Below, in pieces: positions 17,656-25,836 of a stretch of DNA of 64,000 nt; within the stretch, counting starts at the first letter, position 1; each line of letters opens with the position of its first letter. This DNA comes from Chelativorans sp. Marseille-P2723 (lineage in GTDB: Bacteria; Pseudomonadota; Alphaproteobacteria; Rhizobiales; Rhizobiaceae), in assembly GCF_902809845.1 (NCBI RefSeq), contig NZ_CADDWI010000007.1:248001-312000 (forward strand), given 5' to 3'. The notes beneath the pieces are model-generated. The model was not told where the DNA came from. It saw only the letters and a program-made list of their open reading frames with translations, and did no database searches. The translations under genes were made by a program, and so were the position numbers.

Positions 17656-18563
17656 TTCAATGCAGGAAATTTTGCATTTTCCTCGCGCCATTCTGCTACC
17701 TTCCTCAAGGCCGTTGCCAGGTCAATCGACTCATAGCGGTCGAGGAAGTTCTTGATTGCGGAGCGGTGCGTCACCTGAGCTGGAAACTTCAAGGCGGTCA
17801 GCAGAAATGCCTCTTCAGGGGTCAGTTCCATCGCCCTAAGACCCACAAGCAATTGGGAATAGGTCGTACCGGATGCAAGATTGCGGGCACATTCGGGCGG
17901 AAGGCGAAGGGCGCTTGCAAGCGCCGCTGTAAAGCGTGAGCCTTCGCTTGCAAGCGCAGACTCCCGCAAGGCAATGAATTTGTCGCGGGTGGTGAGGCGG
18001 GCGGAGACCGTTGCCTCATTCACATCCGCGTCGCTTTTCTCATGCTCCTCCTGCATGAGCTTCCGCAAGCGGCGCCTGATCTCATCAAGCGAGCCATCTT
18101 CCTGTTGAACCGGCGCTTCGGCTCCCAAGGCCTCCTGCGCCGTCTCTGCTCGCGCTACGAGCGCCCGAATAAGCGTCGCAATAACCGGATTCAGCCCGTT
18201 GCGGCGTGCGATAATGCGGGCATGGCCAAGGCCATGCTTCGAAATAAGTGCAATCAGGTCCACATCGCTGAGGGCGCGCGAGCGAAGAAGAAGGGGAGCA
18301 GAAATCTCCACCGGCTCGTCGCAAAGGCGCCGCAGCAGGCGGGGCGGCGCAGGAGCCGCATCGCAAAGAACGGCAGCAGCAAAACGGCGCGCCTCGGAGG
18401 GAACGGCGTCGAAGAGGCCAATCGCGAGATCGTCTAGCTGTGCAGTCTCATAGCTGGTTGGGCGGTCCAGCGTGCAATAGGCAGACAGTGCCGCGCGAAA
18501 GACATGCTCGCAATTGCGCAGCCCCTGCCCAAACGAAATGTGCCTGAAGTCGGTGTCTGACAC
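17622..18563 (-). CDS. DUF2336 domain protein
   Basis: The 313-residue soluble, helix-rich protein matches DUF2336, an alphaproteobacterial family with HEAT-like helical pairs (for example LLLRSRALSDVDLIALISKHGLGHARIIARR at about 90-120). The family has no settled function, though some members are linked to cell envelope or signalling genes. A charged region around residues 150-185 (KLMQEEHEKSDADVNEATVS) separates two helical parts. It converges on and overlaps the DUF1491 gene by 34 bp. Confidence 0.85.
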   Translation of the reverse strand: MSDTDFRHISFGQGLRNCEHVFRAALSAYCTLDRPTSYETAQLDDLAIGLFDAVPSEARRFAAAVLCDAAPAPPRLLRRLCDEPVEISAPLLLRSRALSDVDLIALISKHGLGHARIIARRNGLNPVIATLIRALVARAETAQEALGAEAPVQQEDGSLDEIRRRLRKLMQEEHEKSDADVNEATVSARLTTRDKFIALRESALASEGSRFTAALASALRLPPECARNLASGTTYSQLLVGLRAMELTPEEAFLLTALKFPAQVTHRSAIKNFLDRYESIDLATALRKVAEWREENAKFPALNHAALPSVVER

Positions 18564-18779
18564 CTTGGCAATACCCGACGCTGAATCCCAAGGAGCCGGG
18601 CGAGGAGCCGGCCCGACGCTGCCTCAACTTAGAGGGAATGCGTTAGCGAGCTGTTAACCGCAAAATTAAGCATGGCGTTCACCATGATGGCGCAGTGCAA
18701 CGACTGGATTAATCATGATCCTTCATGCGCAGCGATAAATTCCGGAGCAGCGACGCGCACTCGACGATGGAAATCAAGA

Positions 18780-19343
18780 CTAGCCGGTGGCAGGGGCAAG
18801 AGGTTGCTTGGTACAGTTGAGACTGTCAAGAAAGGCATCTGCCTCACCTGACCATGTTTCATCAGGTACGAATACCCGCACGACCGCTATTGCCTGTTGG
18901 ACCGCCGCCTCCACAAAGATCGATCGCTCCAATTGACTTGCAGGCTGCTGGCGCAATTGACGCATCTGTTCCGGGTTAACCACGACGAAATCCAGCACCC
19001 TGTTGTTTGCGGCGCGATCGCTGATGCTGAAGACGTTGAGACCGTTGCTGTCGAAAACGGACATGGACCAGAAGGGGACGGAACCTTCGCTGCGGATCCG
19101 CAAGCCCGAATCGGCCAGATCAAAACGGCAGGCTGCCTCCAGGATGAAAGGACCCGCGAGCGCCGACATGTTTCCGCCGAAGATCGAGCTGTCCAGGCGA
19201 GTGGTGACATATGGGGGGGTGATGGCGGAAAGGCGTGACCAGATATCTCGTTCCGAGAAGCCGGGCAACAGCAGGAGGATTACGATATGAACGATGCCTG
19301 CACTGACGATCCCGAGAGCCAATGCATAAAGGAGCCTAAGCAT
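18780..19343 (-). CDS. DUF1254 domain protein, short form
   Basis: The 187-residue protein has one N-terminal membrane segment (residues 4-26) and an extracytoplasmic domain of the DUF1254 type: a CRFDL strand, the SVPFWSMSVFDSNGLNVFSISDR block and the LDFVVVNPEQM segment. In this order short DUF1254 proteins are usually paired with a short DUF1214 protein, as here: the upstream gene overlaps it by 8 bp. The pair probably forms a membrane-anchored periplasmic unit; its biochemical role is not known. Confidence 0.78.
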   Translation of the reverse strand: MLRLLYALALGIVSAGIVHIVILLLLPGFSERDIWSRLSAITPPYVTTRLDSSIFGGNMSALAGPFILEAACRFDLADSGLRIRSEGSVPFWSMSVFDSNGLNVFSISDRAANNRVLDFVVVNPEQMRQLRQQPASQLERSIFVEAAVQQAIAVVRVFVPDETWSGEADAFLDSLNCTKQPLAPATG

Positions 19344-19920
19344 CGCAGCTAACTCGCGTAATGTCGGGCAGGGTGAGATGCCCGATAGGAAGATCAGCGG
19401 ATACCGGTGTGTCGAACAGTGTAAGATGCAGCCTCATCTGGCCTTCGCCGTTGGTGGCCAGCCAGTTGCCGGGCGAGGGATGGGGCGAAACAGTGATGGT
19501 GTAAGCATTGCCGGGGCCTCGTATGGCCATGAGCGAATGGAGAGCCGGCTGCCGACGCGCGAAAGGTGGCAAGAGCATGCCCGAAGGATTTGCGGCATAA
19601 AGCGTCCAGAAGCGCGCTAACGGTACCTGGCCTTCAATCCGATAGGTGCACTTGCGGTTGAGCGGTGCGCCGGCAGAATCACGGGAGGCGCTGAAGGCAA
19701 TGCCCTCTGCCCGGCCGAGTGGAACGCCACCTTCGCGGACAAAGCGCGCGCGCGTATAAGGGTCGGCATCAGGCGTTCCGGCCCTGGGTGTCGCCGACCA
19801 AGGGCCTTCGCCGAAGGTTCCCACTCCTGTCGTGCTCTCCATGAGAAGCAATACGCTGCCAGCGCCGCCACCGATTGCCAGGGAAAGAATGAGCAGGGTG
19901 AGCGAAATGGTCTTCAGCAT
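19336..19920 (-). CDS. DUF1214 domain protein, short form
   Basis: The 194-residue protein has an N-terminal membrane segment (residues 5-27) and a DUF1214 domain in the rest: YTRARFVREGGVPLGRAEGIAFSA, RFWTLYAANPSGMLLP and a terminal LTLPDITRVSCDA. It partners with the DUF1254 protein encoded immediately downstream (8-bp overlap). It starts 93 bp after the penicillin-binding protein gene on the same strand, so readthrough from that gene is possible. Confidence 0.8.
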   Translation of the reverse strand: MLKTISLTLLILSLAIGGGAGSVLLLMESTTGVGTFGEGPWSATPRAGTPDADPYTRARFVREGGVPLGRAEGIAFSASRDSAGAPLNRKCTYRIEGQVPLARFWTLYAANPSGMLLPPFARRQPALHSLMAIRGPGNAYTITVSPHPSPGNWLATNGEGQMRLHLTLFDTPVSADLPIGHLTLPDITRVSCDA

Positions 19921-20013
19921 GGTCCCGAGCGATTGCAGGTCGATATACTCGGTAGTCCACCCGGCATCAGCGGCGCAAGCACTCGTTCACTCCTGCTGGG
20001 GTTATTCAAAGCT

Positions 20014-22164
20014 TCAAAGTGCCGACAGGGCGGCAGCCTCACCCGGCTTGCGAAGGGACGGCGCGGCGCGGAAGCGCTCTGCCATGGCCTCCAACATGCG
20101 CCGGGTGGCAACAGGCATGGCCTGGACCCCGCGCCTGCCGCCCAGGGCTGGGCCAGCGGCGCTGTTCCCGCTCGATGCGGCCACCAGTTTGTTCCCGTCC
20201 GGTAATGGGTTCTCAATTCCGGGAATAGGCCGTAATTCGATGTTCTGATGGGCGTAGGTCATGAACCTTTGCCACACCATTGCCGGAAGGGAGCCGCCTG
20301 TCATACGGCGGCTTGGATGATAATCGTCGTTGCCGAGCCAGACGGCGGCCACATAGTTGCCGGTAAAGCCAACATACCAGGCGTCCCGATAGGCCTGGGT
20401 AGTGCCTGTCTTGCCGGCGGAGCGAATGCCCTGAAGTGCCGCGCGCCTGCCGGTGCCGCTCTCCGGCACTAGTACCAGCATGGAGTTCATTGCCGCGGCG
20501 GCTTTTTGTGACAGCACTCGCTTGGGTGGAGGCGCATCGCGGGAGTGGTCGTAGATGATGGTGCCGGAGTGGGTCTGCAAGTGAACGATACCGTGCCGCG
20601 TTCCGGCATAACCGCCATTGGCGAATACGCTATACCCCGTCGCCTGGTCCATTACTGTCATGCCCGAGGTACCCAGAACCATAGTCTTGTGGCCATTCAG
20701 CTCCGATTCCACGCCCATTTCGGCAACGAGTTCCTGGATGGCTTCGATGCCGATGTGATCGCGAGCCAGCCGAACGGGAATCGTGTTGTAGGACCTCGCA
20801 AGTGCTGTCGCAAGCGATACGGTGCCTGCATAGCTGCGCCCGTAATTCTTGGGCGACCAGCCACCCCAGTTGATCGGTGCGTCCGGAATACGCGACTGTG
20901 GCGTGAAGCCCGCTTCTACGGCGGCGGCGAAGACATAGGGCTTGAAGGAGGAGCCTGGCTGGCGCTGTGCGCGCGTGGCACGGTTGAACTGGCTCTGGCC
21001 ATAGTCGCGACCGCCGACGATCGCGCGAACGGCTCCATTGGTTTCCAGCACCACGACGGCGCCTTCCTCCACATTATAGTCCTTGCCGTACTGCCTGAGG
21101 TGAAACTCCATCGACTCTTCCACCGCATCTTGAAGGTCCGGATCGAAGGTCGTGCGTGCAATCAGCGAATGTGAGGCGCCTTCTGGCACGATCTTCTTCA
21201 CTTCCTCGAAGGCCCAGTCGAGGAAGTAATCGGGGCTTTCACGCTGGTCCCTGTCGACAACAGCGGCGGGATTGAGCCGGGCAGACAGTACCTGCCCTTC
21301 GGTCATGAAGCCAGACTGGACAAGGTTGGAGAGCACCTCGTTCGCACGTGCACGCGCCGCAGGCAGGTTGATGTGGGGCGCGTAGCGGGCCGGTGCCTTG
21401 AAGAGGCCGGCGATCATGGCGGCTTCGGCGAGAGTGAGATCCTTGACCTGCTTGTTGAAGTAGAAATCGGCGGCTGCCGCGATTCCGAATGTGCCGCCTC
21501 CCAGATAGGCGCGGTCGAGATAGAACTGCAGGATCTCACGCTTGGAAAGGTTCGCCTCCAGCCACAATGCGAGGAAGGCCTCTTTGATCTTGCGCTCCAC
21601 TGTCCGCTCGTTCGACAGGAAGACGTTCTTTGCGAGTTGCTGCGTGATGGTCGAACCGCCCTGTACGATGGTGTTGGCGCGCATGTTCTCGGTAAGCGCC
21701 CGGAAGAGGCCGACAATGTCGATGCCGAAATGGTCGAAGAAGCGCCGGTCTTCCGTGGCCAGCACCGCCTCGATCACATGGTCAGGCATTTCCTCGACCG
21801 GGACGGAATCGCGCTGCCGGATGCCCCGTTGTCCGATCTCGTTGCCGTAGCGATCCAGAAAGGTGACAGCGTAATCATCCTGGGCGCGCCAGTCTCCCGC
21901 AGTTTCCACAAATGCAGGGGTGGCAAGTGCCAGCATGACCACAGAGCCGGCGGCCATCATCGTGGTAGCTTCGCCTGCCATCTCCACGATCGCTCTTTGC
22001 AGGCCGAAAACACGGAAGCGGCGAAAAAAGACGGTGAGGTTTTCCCAGAACTCGGAAGCCTTGAAGCCGGCTTCGTAGAGCGTGGAGTCAATCCAAGCGT
22101 CGATGTCGAGGAATCTTGTCGCCCTCGGGATTTTTTGTTTTCTCGGGCGGCGCTTTTGGATCAT
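20014..22164 (-). CDS. mrcA: class A penicillin-binding protein (PBP1A family)
   Basis: At 716 residues this is a bifunctional peptidoglycan synthase. After a basic cytoplasmic tail and one membrane helix (about 65-88) comes the glycosyltransferase domain with catalytic Glu138 in LATEDRRFFDHFGID, then QGGSTITQQLAKN, ERKIKEAFLALWLE and KREILQFYLDRAYLGGG. The transpeptidase domain has Ser405-x-x-Lys408 (GSSFKPY), SYN at 458-460 and KTG at 585-587. It therefore both polymerises and cross-links glycan strands in the periplasm. The C terminus has a short Gly/Ala-rich tail. Its promoter must lie in the long gap upstream that also drives the gene transfer agent cluster in the other direction. The symbol mrcA is by family only. 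Confidence 0.92.
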   Translation of the reverse strand: MIQKRRPRKQKIPRATRFLDIDAWIDSTLYEAGFKASEFWENLTVFFRRFRVFGLQRAIVEMAGEATTMMAAGSVVMLALATPAFVETAGDWRAQDDYAVTFLDRYGNEIGQRGIRQRDSVPVEEMPDHVIEAVLATEDRRFFDHFGIDIVGLFRALTENMRANTIVQGGSTITQQLAKNVFLSNERTVERKIKEAFLALWLEANLSKREILQFYLDRAYLGGGTFGIAAAADFYFNKQVKDLTLAEAAMIAGLFKAPARYAPHINLPAARARANEVLSNLVQSGFMTEGQVLSARLNPAAVVDRDQRESPDYFLDWAFEEVKKIVPEGASHSLIARTTFDPDLQDAVEESMEFHLRQYGKDYNVEEGAVVVLETNGAVRAIVGGRDYGQSQFNRATRAQRQPGSSFKPYVFAAAVEAGFTPQSRIPDAPINWGGWSPKNYGRSYAGTVSLATALARSYNTIPVRLARDHIGIEAIQELVAEMGVESELNGHKTMVLGTSGMTVMDQATGYSVFANGGYAGTRHGIVHLQTHSGTIIYDHSRDAPPPKRVLSQKAAAAMNSMLVLVPESGTGRRAALQGIRSAGKTGTTQAYRDAWYVGFTGNYVAAVWLGNDDYHPSRRMTGGSLPAMVWQRFMTYAHQNIELRPIPGIENPLPDGNKLVAASSGNSAAGPALGGRRGVQAMPVATRRMLEAMAERFRAAPSLRKPGEAAALSAL

Positions 22165-22239
22165 GTCAGAGCGTCCGGCATCCTCGTTTGGAGTTCCTGC
22201 TTTTCATCTGTCGCCTAAACGCAGCACGGCAAGATTCGC

Positions 22240-22252
22240 TCACATTATGTGA
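22240..22252. promoter_or_regulatory. perfect palindrome, possible operator
   Basis: TCACATTATGTGA is a 13-bp perfect palindrome with a single central T, located 76 bp upstream of the PBP1A start. The half sites look like those bound by CRP/FNR-type dimers but in the opposite order, so the cognate regulator is unknown. Confidence 0.35.
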
Positions 22253-22263
22253 AGGAATTTAAC

Positions 22264-22368
22264 ATGTTTCTTCGCGCCCCGCTCGAACATTGTCACGCGA
22301 TCCACTGCGAGGCAGAAGGTAGCAGCCAAAGCTTTTCCAATCCCTATCGAAAGCCGCTGCGCGAGTGA
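22264..22368 (+). CDS. possible 34-aa small ORF
   Basis: An ATG preceded by GAAGGA at 7-bp spacing opens 34 codons ending in TGA; the product is polar with two cysteines and several histidines (EHCHAIHCEAEG). I do not recognise it, and it lies in the divergent regulatory region, so it may be a chance ORF or a leader peptide. Confidence 0.2.
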   Translation: MFLRAPLEHCHAIHCEAEGSSQSFSNPYRKPLRE

Positions 22369-22530
22369 TTGATGGGCAATGGATATCCGCCGGAAAAGTT
22401 GCAAACGCCGATCATTAGCCGATTTCATATAAGCTCGACGTGCGGAAAGAGGAAGGCGGCGGTCAGCCGGGGCATTGCAGGATGCTGGGCAAGAACCGCA
22501 CGTTGATCTCAAAAGATAGGAATTTATTCC

Positions 22531-22559
22531 TTGACACCGTAACGGTGGTCAGGTAGGGT
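22531..22559 (+). promoter_or_regulatory. candidate GTA operon promoter with internal palindrome
   Basis: TTGACA at 22531-22536 is a perfect -35 hexamer. After 17 bp comes TAGGGT (22554-22559), a weak -10. The spacer starts with CACCGTAACGGTG (22535-22547), a perfect 13-bp palindrome that overlaps the last two bases of the -35 box. A consensus -35 combined with a poor -10 and an operator-like repeat fits a promoter that needs an activator or is held by a repressor. It is the only good promoter-like sequence in the 627 bp before the GTA genes. Confidence 0.5.
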
Positions 22560-22736
22560 TGCGCCATCGTCGAAGAAGTGGGTCAACAGAAGGGTTTTTC
22601 CGAGCCCGATCTCCATTCCCGACCAGAAAGGCATAGTACCTGATTGGCGGATAGCGTGCATTGCGGGAGCCATTTTTGGTTCTGCGGGTGCTGGAGCAGA
22701 TTGCCGGCCGGTCTTTTCTTCGATTTGAGAATTCGC

Positions 22737-22767
22737 AAGCGCTGTGCCTCCTGGCCGGCGCTTTTTT
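22737..22767 (+). terminator. terminator-like hairpin in the GTA leader
   Basis: AAGCGC (22737-22742) pairs with GCGCTT (22758-22763). Inside, GCC (22746-22748) pairs with GGC (22753-22755) around a TCCT loop, leaving a 3x2 internal loop; the stem runs directly into six T residues. It sits about 200 bp after the promoter candidate and 25 bp before the first GTA gene, so it should stop leader transcription unless it is bypassed. Confidence 0.6.
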
Positions 22768-22791
22768 GTTCGCTGAACTTGGGAGAACGCG

Positions 22792-23289
22792 ATGTCCCTC
22801 AGTTCTGCCGCGGCAAAGTTGCAGGCGGCGAGGGCGCTCCTGGAGGGCGCGCCGGTAAGCATCGATCTTCTTGCGCAGCTTATGGGGCGCAGCGAAAAGT
22901 ACCTGAAGGAACGAGCATTGCGGGAGGGCTGGCGGGACGCGGGTAGTAGCGCTGCCGAGCCAGAGGCACTCGAAAAGCGCCTTGTGGTGCTGTCCGATCA
23001 ACTCGTGGGAGATCTCGAAGCCGCTGGCGCTGAAGGACGCAGCACCGGCAGTTACGACAAGAGCCGTATCGATGCACTGTCCGTGATGCTGCGGATGGTG
23101 GAGAAACTCAGTGAAATGATTCGCGTGCCCGAGCGCGCGGCAGAGAAACAGAAAAGAAGCGATGCAGAACTGGCCGCCGCGCTCGCACTTATCGATGCCC
23201 GTATCGTGGAGATTGCCTGTGAACTCGCTGCCTCCCTGGGCAGTGAAGACCTTCAGACGACAGGAACTCGTCTACCGGCTGCTCGATGA
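22792..23289 (+). CDS. GTA terminase small subunit-like protein (g1 position)
   Basis: The 165-residue, mostly helical protein lies where RcGTA encodes g1, the small terminase subunit that helps the large subunit engage DNA for headful packaging. Its N terminus has a helix-turn-helix-like run (VSIDLLAQLMGRSEKYLKERALREGW, about residues 22-47), then long helices suited to ring oligomerisation (residues 60-125). GGGAG 6 bp upstream supports the ATG at 22792. The 3' end overlaps the large subunit gene. The call rests on position and helical pattern rather than on clear homology. Confidence 0.65.
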   Translation: MSLSSAAAKLQAARALLEGAPVSIDLLAQLMGRSEKYLKERALREGWRDAGSSAAEPEALEKRLVVLSDQLVGDLEAAGAEGRSTGSYDKSRIDALSVMLRMVEKLSEMIRVPERAAEKQKRSDAELAAALALIDARIVEIACELAASLGSEDLQTTGTRLPAAR

Positions 23290-24514
23290 ATGGTGGATGC
23301 ACGGCCGCCTGCCGCAATATCCGGTGGGCGCAAGGCTGAAGGATACATGGCTGGTACTGGGCGGACGCGGTTCCGGAAAGACGCGGCTTGGAGCCGAGTG
23401 GGTGAACGCGCTGGTGCGGGGCCTTTCGCCCTTTGCTGGGCGCAAATATGGCCGCATTGCTCTAGTGGGTGAAACGCTAGGGGACGTGCGTGAGGTGATG
23501 ATCGAGGGGCCATCAGGAATCCTGTCGGTCTCGCGCACGAACCGCCCTCGTTATGAACCAAGCCGCCGTCGGCTCGTGTGGGACGACGGAGCTGTGGCGA
23601 TGGTCTTTTCCTCGGAGGACCCCGACAGTTTGCGCGGGCCGCAATTCGAGGCGGCTTGGTGCGACGAGGTCGCGAAGTGGAAGAATGCAGAGGCAGTATT
23701 CGACATGTTGCAGTTCGGTCTGCGGCTGGGGGAGCGGCCGGTACAGCTTTTGACCACCACCCCCAAGCCCGTGCCCCTGATCCGCAAGCTTGTGGTGGCG
23801 GATGGGATTACGGTGACGCGGATGCGGACGGAAGAAAATGGAGCCCATCTGGCCCCCGCTTTCCTGCGAACTGTCGAACGCAATTATGCAGGGACAAGGC
23901 TGGGGCGGCAGGAACTCGACGGGGAACTGATCGATGATCGGGATGACGCGTTGTGGACGCGGGCCAGTCTGGAAGCAACCGTAGGGCAGGTGCTGCCGGA
24001 TGAATTGAGACGGATTGTCGTTGCGGTCGACCCTCCTGCAACGAGCCGCCGGACCTCCGACGCATGCGGCATCGTCGTTGCGGGGTTGGCGGAGGATGGG
24101 ACGGGCTGGGTCCTTCATGACGGCACCCTTAGTGGGGCGAAGCCGGAAAGATGGGCCGCATCGGTGACGGCGCTCTTCCGCCGCTTCGAAGCGGATACCA
24201 TTGTGGCTGAAGTGAACCAGGGTGGAGAAATGGTGGCCAGCGTGATTGCAACCGTCGATCCGACAGCACCAGTAAAGCCGGTGCGGGCCAGCCGGGGCAA
24301 GTGGGTGCGTGCCGAACCGGTGGCCGCGCTTTACGCGCAGGGAAGGGTGCGCCATGCCGCCCGCTTTCCAGAACTGGAGGACGAGATGTGCGACTTCGGC
24401 ACCGACGGTCTTTCGGGCGGGAGATCACCCGACCGCGTTGACGCGCTGGTCTGGGCCCTCACGGAGCTTATGCTCGGCTCCGCAGGTGAACCGCGCATCC
24501 GCGATTTCTCCTAG
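23243..24514 (+). CDS. GTA terminase large subunit (g2)
   Basis: From the GTG at 23243 the product has 423 residues. The ATPase domain carries Walker A GGRGSGKT at about residues 40-47, with a Walker B-like run ending in FEAAWCDEVAKWK. The C-terminal nuclease domain starts with the acidic motif VVAVDPPATSRRTSDACG and ends with PDRVDALVWALTEL. This is the DNA-packaging motor of an RcGTA-like particle, which fills heads with host DNA by a headful mechanism. The frame is open back to 23162, but that ATG would give a 128-bp overlap with the small subunit gene; the GTG gives 47 bp. The exact start is uncertain. Confidence 0.9.
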   Translation: MKTFRRQELVYRLLDEWWMHGRLPQYPVGARLKDTWLVLGGRGSGKTRLGAEWVNALVRGLSPFAGRKYGRIALVGETLGDVREVMIEGPSGILSVSRTNRPRYEPSRRRLVWDDGAVAMVFSSEDPDSLRGPQFEAAWCDEVAKWKNAEAVFDMLQFGLRLGERPVQLLTTTPKPVPLIRKLVVADGITVTRMRTEENGAHLAPAFLRTVERNYAGTRLGRQELDGELIDDRDDALWTRASLEATVGQVLPDELRRIVVAVDPPATSRRTSDACGIVVAGLAEDGTGWVLHDGTLSGAKPERWAASVTALFRRFEADTIVAEVNQGGEMVASVIATVDPTAPVKPVRASRGKWVRAEPVAALYAQGRVRHAARFPELEDEMCDFGTDGLSGGRSPDRVDALVWALTELMLGSAGEPRIRDFS

Positions 24515-24556
24515 TTAGCTCGCAACCTGCGCGTGCTGCGCGCAGATCATGAAGGT

Positions 24557-24598
24557 AGCGCGTTCATCGTGCGCCCAGCGGACGCACCGCGCTTTATT
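24557..24598 (+). terminator. terminator-like hairpin between terminase and portal genes
   Basis: AGCGCG (24557-24562) pairs with CGCGCT (24588-24593), and the inner GTGCG (24569-24573) pairs with CGCAC (24583-24587), with a 6-nt bulge on the 5' arm; TTATT follows. It lies in the 98-bp gap, one of the few non-coding gaps in the cluster. The bulge and broken T-run make it weaker than the hairpin after the capsid gene. Confidence 0.35.
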
Positions 24599-24612
24599 CG
24601 CAGGAATGACAA

Positions 24613-25803
24613 ATGGCTTGGACTTGGCCTTGGGCTCGAACCCCGGGACGGCAGAACGCGCCCCGCGAAGAGAAACACGCCGGCGGATACGGGTTCATTG
24701 CTCTGCACGGGCAGGGCGACGCGTTCTGGACGCGGCGCGACTACGCGGCCCTGGCGCGCGAAGGCTTCATGCGCAACCCTGTGGCACATCGGGCAGTGCG
24801 CATGATTGCGGAGGCGGCCGGGGCAATACCGTGGCTGGCCTATGAGGGCGACGCAGAGCTCGACACTCACCCGCTTCTCGATCTGCTTGCCCGTCCGAAC
24901 GAACGGCAGGCCGGACCGACTTTCATGGAAACGCTTTACGGCCATCTGCTTCTGTCTGGCAATGCCTATGTCGAATTGATCGAAACCGGTACGGGCGCGC
25001 GGGAGATGCATCTTCTGCGGCCGGACCGCGTAAGGGTGGTGGCGGATGCAAGCGGGTGGCCTCTGGCGCTTGAGCATCAGGCAGGAAACGCGAAGCGCAG
25101 CATATCTCTCGACGAGGAAGGCAGCGGGCTTCATCTCACGCTGTATCACCCGCTTGACGATCATTACGGCTTTGCACCTCTCGTCGCCGCGTTGCAGGCG
25201 CTCGACATCCATAATGCGGCTGCGCGCTGGAACAAGGCCCTGCTCGATAATTCCGCCCGGCCTTCGGGGGCGCTGGTCTATGCGCCCAAGGAAGGAGGAA
25301 ACCTTACCGACGAGCAGTTTGAACGGCTGAAACGCGAACTTGAGGAAGGCTATGCCGGCGCAAGGCGAGCCGGAAGACCGCTTCTTCTGGAGGGCGGGCT
25401 CGACTGGAAGGCAATGAGCCTTTCGCCCCGAGACATGGATTTCATGGAAGCAAAGAACGGGGCAGCACGCGATATCGCCCTGACGCTCGGCGTGCCGCCA
25501 ATGCTGCTTGGCATCCCCGGTGACAACACCTATGCCAATTATCAGGAGGCCAACAGAGCATTCTACCGCTTGACGGTTCTTCCGCTGGTGGGGCGCATCA
25601 CCCAGGAACTCGACAGGTTTCTCGCTCGCCGTTTTGGCGGGCAAGTGCGCTTGTCTTTCGATCTCGACCAGGTGGAAGGGCTTGCCGCTGAGCGCGACGC
25701 GCTCTGGAAACGCGTCAATGAGGCCACCTTTCTCAGCGATGACGAGAAGCGCGAGGCCGTCGGCTACGGCGTTGCGGAGGCAACTGCTGACTTCACGCGG
25801 TAA
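24613..25803 (+). CDS. GTA portal protein (g3), HK97 family
   Basis: The 396-residue protein belongs to the HK97-type phage portal family, which forms the dodecameric ring at one capsid vertex through which DNA enters and leaves. Typical stretches are NPVAHRAVRMIAEAAGAIPWLAYEG near residues 55-80, LYGHLLLSGNAYVELIE, the RPDRVRVVAD strand, and GVPPMLLGIPGDNTYANYQEANRAFYRLTVLPLVGRI in the C-terminal stem and crown region. It is followed after 33 bp by the g3.5-like gene. Confidence 0.93.
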   Translation: MAWTWPWARTPGRQNAPREEKHAGGYGFIALHGQGDAFWTRRDYAALAREGFMRNPVAHRAVRMIAEAAGAIPWLAYEGDAELDTHPLLDLLARPNERQAGPTFMETLYGHLLLSGNAYVELIETGTGAREMHLLRPDRVRVVADASGWPLALEHQAGNAKRSISLDEEGSGLHLTLYHPLDDHYGFAPLVAALQALDIHNAAARWNKALLDNSARPSGALVYAPKEGGNLTDEQFERLKRELEEGYAGARRAGRPLLLEGGLDWKAMSLSPRDMDFMEAKNGAARDIALTLGVPPMLLGIPGDNTYANYQEANRAFYRLTVLPLVGRITQELDRFLARRFGGQVRLSFDLDQVEGLAAERDALWKRVNEATFLSDDEKREAVGYGVAEATADFTR

Positions 25804-25836
25804 GGGCCGCATGCCCCCGCACAAGAGGAAACATCC

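Larger units (their letters stand above)
22165..22791 (+). other. 627-bp divergent intergenic region between PBP1A and the GTA cluster
   Basis: No convincing gene lies here. The left part serves the minus-strand PBP1A gene and contains the palindrome TCACATTATGTGA (22240-22252). A 34-codon ORF at 22264-22368 has a good ribosome site (GAAGGA, 7 bp before its ATG) but no recognisable product. The right part holds a promoter candidate with an internal palindrome (22531-22559) and a terminator-like hairpin (22737-22767) ahead of the first GTA gene. Confidence 0.6.

Noticed and set aside
18654-18669. TTAA-N8-TTAA, a possible CtrA box upstream of the DUF2336 gene
   Set aside because: The CtrA consensus has a 7-bp spacer; the extra base makes this a weak match and no promoter is visible next to it.
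22240-22512. Minus-strand ORF of 90 codons in the PBP1A/GTA gap
   Set aside because: No ribosome site or recognisable domain, and it runs against the promoter and palindrome features.
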